Positions 59,809 to 64,000 of a stretch of 64,000 nt of DNA are shown piece by piece. The notes beneath the pieces were generated by a model that was not told the origin of the DNA, did not search any database, and worked only from the letters and a program-made list of their open reading frames with translations. The translations under genes and the position numbers were made by a program. The stretch's first letter is position 1; every line of letters starts with the position of its first letter. This DNA is from Ceratodon purpureus (taxonomy: Eukaryota > Streptophyta > Bryopsida > Pseudoditrichales > Ditrichaceae): NCBI GenBank assembly GCA_014871385.1, contig CM026427.1, positions 16,004,930-16,068,929 on the forward strand, written 5' to 3'.

Positions 59809-60249
59809 TAAGAGCATCCCCAATCCTGAGCTATCCAGCCACGCTAACGCACAATACAGGGTCTCTACCAAAAATGAGGCCCAATAGTCTCTCCATTGTC
59901 CTCGCTATCCTAGCAAGCCACTGCAAACATGCCCCGCTCACGCCAAATTTTCTCAGTATGGAGGGAAATAATTTCAACACTCCAAAACCAGTCAATGGTT
60001 GACTCAACCCACGCATAGGCCGGGCACTTGACATCGAGGGTCCACCACTAGACCCACACATACATCGCGAAGCCCGAGGCTGGCGCGGCCTACCCCCAAG
60101 CGACACGGAGGACTAGGGCTTAATCCTGGGACCTCTTACCACGGAACCATTGGGGCTTTCACACGCCACAATGGCTTGTGCCACTTAGACGAGCTCGCCA
60201 AGCGCCCTAGGAGGGGCCACTTGATGGTGAACGATTGGGGATGCCCTAA
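59809..60249. mobile_element. PIF/Harbinger-like MITE with TAA target duplication
   Basis: Inverted ends GAGCATCCCCAATC (59812-59825) and GATTGGGGATGCCC (60233-60246), flanked by TAA at 59809-59811 and 60247-60249. A three-base TWA duplication with a GGGCATC-type end is the PIF/Harbinger signature. The 435-bp interior is GC-rich and noncoding. It starts only 21 bp after the SINE target duplication. Confidence 0.68.
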
Positions 60250-61020
60250 CTACCATCCATCTTGCAAAATAGATCAGTTTGAAATACTTGGACAAGTTCT
60301 TACGACGTCAATTTTTGGTACGGGTTTTTTAATTTTTTTGTAAATGTAGGAAATTGCAAGAGTTTTGGGGGAATATAATTTTTTTTGCACTATACATTAA
60401 AAAAATAATTTATGGTGCCCGAAGCGATTTTTACTACTTCTCGAGCAGCTCCAAAATGTTGATGAATCCTTCAACTACCTTTGGGATTTTTATGCAAGTA
60501 AATAACATAATTTATTTTGAGATTATCAAAAAAACAAATCTTACATTGTGGAAGATTTTCATTCTATAAGAAGCCGAAGTTTTCTCATTTTTCATGGTCA
60601 AGCTGGAAAAAAAAAAAAAAAAAATCTTTATCAAACAAAAAATCTTCTTTTTTTCTAGTTCAAAAATAGACATAAACCTTTGTTTTGACTGCATGGATTT
60701 GTATTTTAACAAAATATGGTTTATCAAAAATGCAACTTTTGCAACTCTTTTCACAATGCTACACTTTTTTTTTAATCTAAAAGATGGTGCACAAGTAACT
60801 AACATTGTATACATGATATTGATACAAAACCTTTAACTTGTGTAGTGTAAAACATTTATGCAAAAAGAAGTCAAAGTTTGTTGATTGTATTTGAAACGGA
60901 CAAAAAAAAAACAATGTTTCTTACTACAAACTCTATAATCTTTTAATCCAAGCGATCAATTTTATTAAAAATATTTGTGCATGATCTTCGAAAAGTCTTT
61001 AATTAGATCCTACAATTTAA
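60250..61020. other. AT-rich spacer, no gene seen
   Basis: Poly(A) run near 60606-60622; otherwise low-complexity AT-rich DNA. Confidence 0.5.
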
Positions 61021-61884
61021 CCTTTAACCCCTAAACGGCCATTGTCCTAGAATGGGTGTTTTTGAAATTTGGGCAGGTTCCTAAAAATTCAAATTTACTT
61101 GAATTTTTTTGAATTTTTTTGTGGTAAAAGGTCTTTTCAAGAGGTTTATGGGGATATTTTTTTTATTTTTTTTGGATGAAGTGAGAAAAAGTTATACTCC
61201 TCTGAGCATAAAACGCCCTTCCACGGGCAGGCTCTCAGCCACTGTGAATGCAGCAATTTCTGCCCAAAACTGCCCAAAACTGCCCAAATCTGCCCAAATC
61301 TGCCTAAAGACGAAACTTTGAAATTCCACCAAAAATTGAGATTTTGATATTTTTTAAAAATAAAAATTTCTATTTGTAGATAAGGTAGTAGAGAATATTA
61401 TCACCGTTCGGATTTTTAATCCAATTTTTTTTCATATGCTATTTTTATTGTCCAAAAACGGCCTTTGTTTGTGATTTTTATTACACCCCCTAGCGGAAAA
61501 TGATTGTTTTGGCAACCTTCCACAACTTTTTTGAATACAATTTTTTTAACACAATTAGCTAACTCAGTCTTCTTTGACGTGCATCAAAACCCCCAAAATC
61601 CATAATGGAAAAAAATGGTTTTTTGGGCCTTCAAAACTCTGCTGATCCCTTTTTGCGCAGGGAAAAAAACTTGTTTTTCAATTTTGAACGTTATGATCTT
61701 GCAATTGGTGAGGAATGAGTGTGTAAGATTTGGTGGACATGTAGACATAGAAGTTAGCTACAAGATCTTACGGTTAGATGTACTAATTAAGACCTCAACT
61801 TTGCAAAATCCACCTTGCTTTGAAGAGGGGCTGGTTTCAGGCAGTTTTGATGAAAAACACCCTTGGCCGTTTAGGGGTTAAAGG
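61017..61884 (-). mobile_element. TTAA-flanked MITE, copy 3 of 4, inverted orientation
   Basis: Perfect 21-bp inverted ends: 61021-61041 against 61864-61884, containing TTAACCCCTAAACGGCC and GGCCGTTTAGGGGTTAA. Internal blocks shared with the other copies appear here as reverse complements (GAACGTTATGATCTTGC, CAAGATCTTACGG), so it lies in the opposite orientation. Contains five tandem decamers TGCCCAAAAC/TGCCCAAATC at 61261-61305. Noncoding. Confidence 0.8.
61261..61305 (+). repeat. Five tandem 10-bp repeats
   Basis: TGCCCAAAAC twice, then TGCCCAAATC twice, then a fifth diverged TGCCTAAAGA, inside TTAA MITE copy 3. Related GGGCAGATTTT motifs are present on the other strand in copy 1. Confidence 0.85.
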
Positions 61885-62293
61885 CCAAATCGACCCGTTT
61901 TGGAAATAGAAGTAAGTTAAGGGTTGACTTTGTTGATTTCTAATTCAAAAGGGCCATCAAAATACTGAGATTTTAGTTCAAGTTAATGAAAAAATTCTTC
62001 AAAAATATAGGTGTAAGATCACCACATTCCAAATCCATTCTATGAATATATATTCAAAAATCAAGAATATTTTCTTCATAACACAATTTAGAAGAATTTT
62101 TGAATTTTTTGTTTCAAAATTTATGGAAAATTTTAGTGACAATAATAGTAAATCTAACCATGCGGATTTTGCCTAAAAATATGAAGCTGTAAGTTTTATT
62201 TGATCATCAAGATCGAAATATGTATCCATCATCAATTTTATAATAAATCTCTGAAAAAAGTTCAAATCCAATAGACCCTAGCGCCTTTAGATG
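61885..62293. other. AT-rich spacer between two TTAA elements
   Basis: 409 bp, no gene or repeat recognised beyond the flanking elements. Confidence 0.5.
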
Positions 62294-63159
62294 TTAACCC
62301 CTAAACGACCAAGCTGTTTTCTAACCTCCAAAACCAAAAACTGCGATCTTCTACCACCTTGTTGAAATTGAGGTACAAGTAAAGTTTTTACTATTTTTTT
62401 GTACTTATAGCCGTAGGATCTTAGACTTATTTGCTATCAGAAATACTATGTAAAATTTCAGCCGTTGGATCTTTACCATTTGTGAGATCGTAACATTCAA
62501 AGTTGATGCAAGTTTTTTTTGGGCAGACATAGTCTACTTTGTGCAAAGGGGGACTTGATGATTGTTACCCCAAAAGTTTTGCTCATATTTTTTTCCATGT
62601 AGATAGCAAAGTTGAGAACACCCGTGCAAAATTTTAGATACTCATTTGGCTTTTTGATCCTTCATGCAATTTATTTTCTAGAAATAAGTATGAAAACAAT
62701 GATTAAAAAAAACCCAGATTTTGTCAATTTTATTTGGTTTTTGGAAAAAATGAACGGCGAGAAGGTACCTTTACAAGTTTTTGAATTACAGGAAAAAACA
62801 AAATTGAAAAATTCATAAATCTCAAATTTTGGCAAATTTTGAAAGAAAATAATGGAAAATTACAGAAAACTATGAAGCTTAGCCATGTAGTTTTTGGAGG
62901 TTGCCCTTGAGAAATTGAGAAATGTTTTTACTTGGGTAAAAAAAAAGTTTTTCTGCCCCCCCGAAGGCTGAAAACTAAAATTTGCATTTAAAACTTCGAA
63001 ATTTGGAATTTGACTTTGCAATTTTTCCCACATACACCTTGTAGTATAGGGAACATCCTGTAAAAATCTTAAGTAAAAATATCAAGTTTTATCCCTTTAT
63101 CTAAGCTGCCCGAAATAGCAAAAAGTCATTTTGGTGGCCGTAGTCGTTTAGGGGTTAAA
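62294..63159 (+). mobile_element. TTAA-flanked MITE, copy 4 of 4
   Basis: 866 bp between TTAA at 62294-62297 and 63156-63159. Ends CCCCTAAACGACC and, reverse complemented, CCCCTAAACGACT. Internal CCGTAGGATCTTAG, CCGTTGGATCTTTACC and GTGAGATCGTAACATTCAAAG match copies 1 and 2 in the same order. Noncoding. Confidence 0.76.
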
Positions 63160-64000
63160 ATGCAAAAAAATCTTTAGTTCTCGTTTGTTTACTCTTGCTT
63201 AAAAATGACAGTTTTTTGAATGTTTTTGGTGAGAAATAGTCATGGCCGATTAGGGATCAAGGTAATAATTAGAAGAGCTAGTGTATTTTTGCATACTTGA
63301 CAAGAAATCTGTTTCATGTTCAAGTTCTAACTGTTTCTAGTTGAATGTAACTTACACTACTAATTCAAATATGCAAGGTGAAAAATGTCACTAAAGACTT
63401 GAATTAATAAAAATGAAATGCACATCAACCAAATAAAAATTTGGTAATAATGTCGGTAAAATTCACTCAACACTAGAGGAAGGTACCATTGAGTAATCAA
63501 AGTGTATAATTCTCAACTATCCAATGGGGACCACTGAACAAAAAATTCTCTTCCTTGAAGCCTGAAGGGACCATAGTAATTGAGTCAAATTTTCTAACAG
63601 AATTCAACTAAGTCTCCCCATGTGGTCTCTCAAAATCAATCTACCCCTCAAAAAACGTAGACAAGTTGCGCAAAAATTCTCGTCTTGCCAAAATGAAGTC
63701 ATGGAAAGATGGGAAACGTGCCGTGTCGGCCGACTAAGTCGATAACATTTAATACTAAACGCACTGTACCCGATCAGAGAAGCCGCGTCATCTCGCCTCT
63801 GCAACGCGATCCCCGCCGTTGGCACTTGGAATCCGCCCACCAGCCGATGACCCGGCACTGAGCAGTTGCAGTACAGACACGGATTGCAGATCAGAGCCTG
63901 GACAACGCGTTCCAAGTCGGCAGGCAGAGGGGTACAGACCTTGTCTCTCATCTCAAGCTCACCAACTTAGAAATACATACAAGCTTCACAACTCTTTCGA
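63160..64000. other. Right-edge region; possible gene fragment on minus strand
   Basis: AT-rich to about 63600, then GC rises. An ATG-started 115-codon minus frame (63604-63951, MRDKVCTPLPADLERVVQAL start) is the only candidate. It has several Cys and Arg residues but no recognised domain. It may be chance or part of a gene crossing the right edge. Confidence 0.25.

Noticed and set aside
59812..60246. Functional tRNA gene on the minus strand
   Set aside because: Box B is degenerate and no cloverleaf can be formed convincingly by eye.
61017..61041. Telomere-like repeat (CCCTAAA)
   Set aside because: Only single CCCCTAAA units at element ends, never a tandem array, so not interstitial telomeric DNA.

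Overview
This window looks like nuclear DNA of a land plant, most likely a moss of the Physcomitrium type. The genes have many short introns with canonical GT...AG borders. The best-conserved genes are plant families: a SPIKE1 DOCK-type exchange factor, a plant CCR4-type nuclease and a nodulin-like transporter. Gene islands of moderate GC sit in long, very AT-rich, repeat-filled spacers. The moss assignment is inferred from gene style and content; no organelle or bacterial signature is present.

Layout. 1-3.7 kb: minus-strand NFD4/nodulin-like membrane transporter gene, cut by the left edge (12 exons reconstructed). 5.9-7.6 kb: plus-strand three-exon gene for a hydrophilic, probably organelle-targeted LEA-like protein. 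8.6-9.5 kb: minus-strand intronless secreted LRR protein, probably GPI-anchored. 11.8-12.6 kb: plus-strand intronless protein with a transit-like N-terminus and two C-terminal membrane spans. 13.6-14.3 kb: minus-strand intronless protein with an N-myristoylation signature and an Asn-Cys-Trp motif. 15.5-15.9 kb: minus-strand two-exon small protein. 16-26.6 kb: gene-poor and AT-rich, with a truncated SINE, a TA-flanked MITE and a TTAA-flanked MITE. 29.2-41.2 kb: plus-strand SPIKE1, fully reconstructed as 31 exons and 1,879 codons. 41.2-45.1 kb: AT-rich, with a TTAA MITE, a hairpin and a small TIR element. 45.2-46.5 kb: intronless F-box gene with one frameshift. 47.3-49.4 kb: a second TA-flanked MITE and a complex fold-back element. 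50.6-55.4 kb: plus-strand CCR4-homolog-6-like nuclease, 16 exons. 56.1-56.7 kb: small minus-strand gene with a signal peptide. 57-64 kb: a SINE with 13-bp target duplications, a Harbinger-like element directly beside it, and two more TTAA elements.

The genes form no operon or shared pathway, as expected in a plant nucleus. SPIKE1 would activate ROP GTPases for actin-dependent cell shaping, the CCR4-like enzyme would act on RNA 3' ends, and the nodulin-like protein would be a membrane carrier.

The strongest unexplained signal is a family of four elements of about 840-910 bp (21.2, 43.5, 61.0 and 62.3 kb). Each is bounded by TTAA, has inverted CCCCTAAA-type ends and shares internal sequence, yet has no coding capacity. 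This looks like a piggyBac-type or similar TTAA-targeting non-autonomous transposon family. Other second-look items are a coupled exon choice in the CCR4-like gene, a stop-free 117-bp intron in the LEA-like gene, an in-frame hydrophobic extension available to SPIKE1 by an alternative acceptor, and a fold-back element with nested arms.
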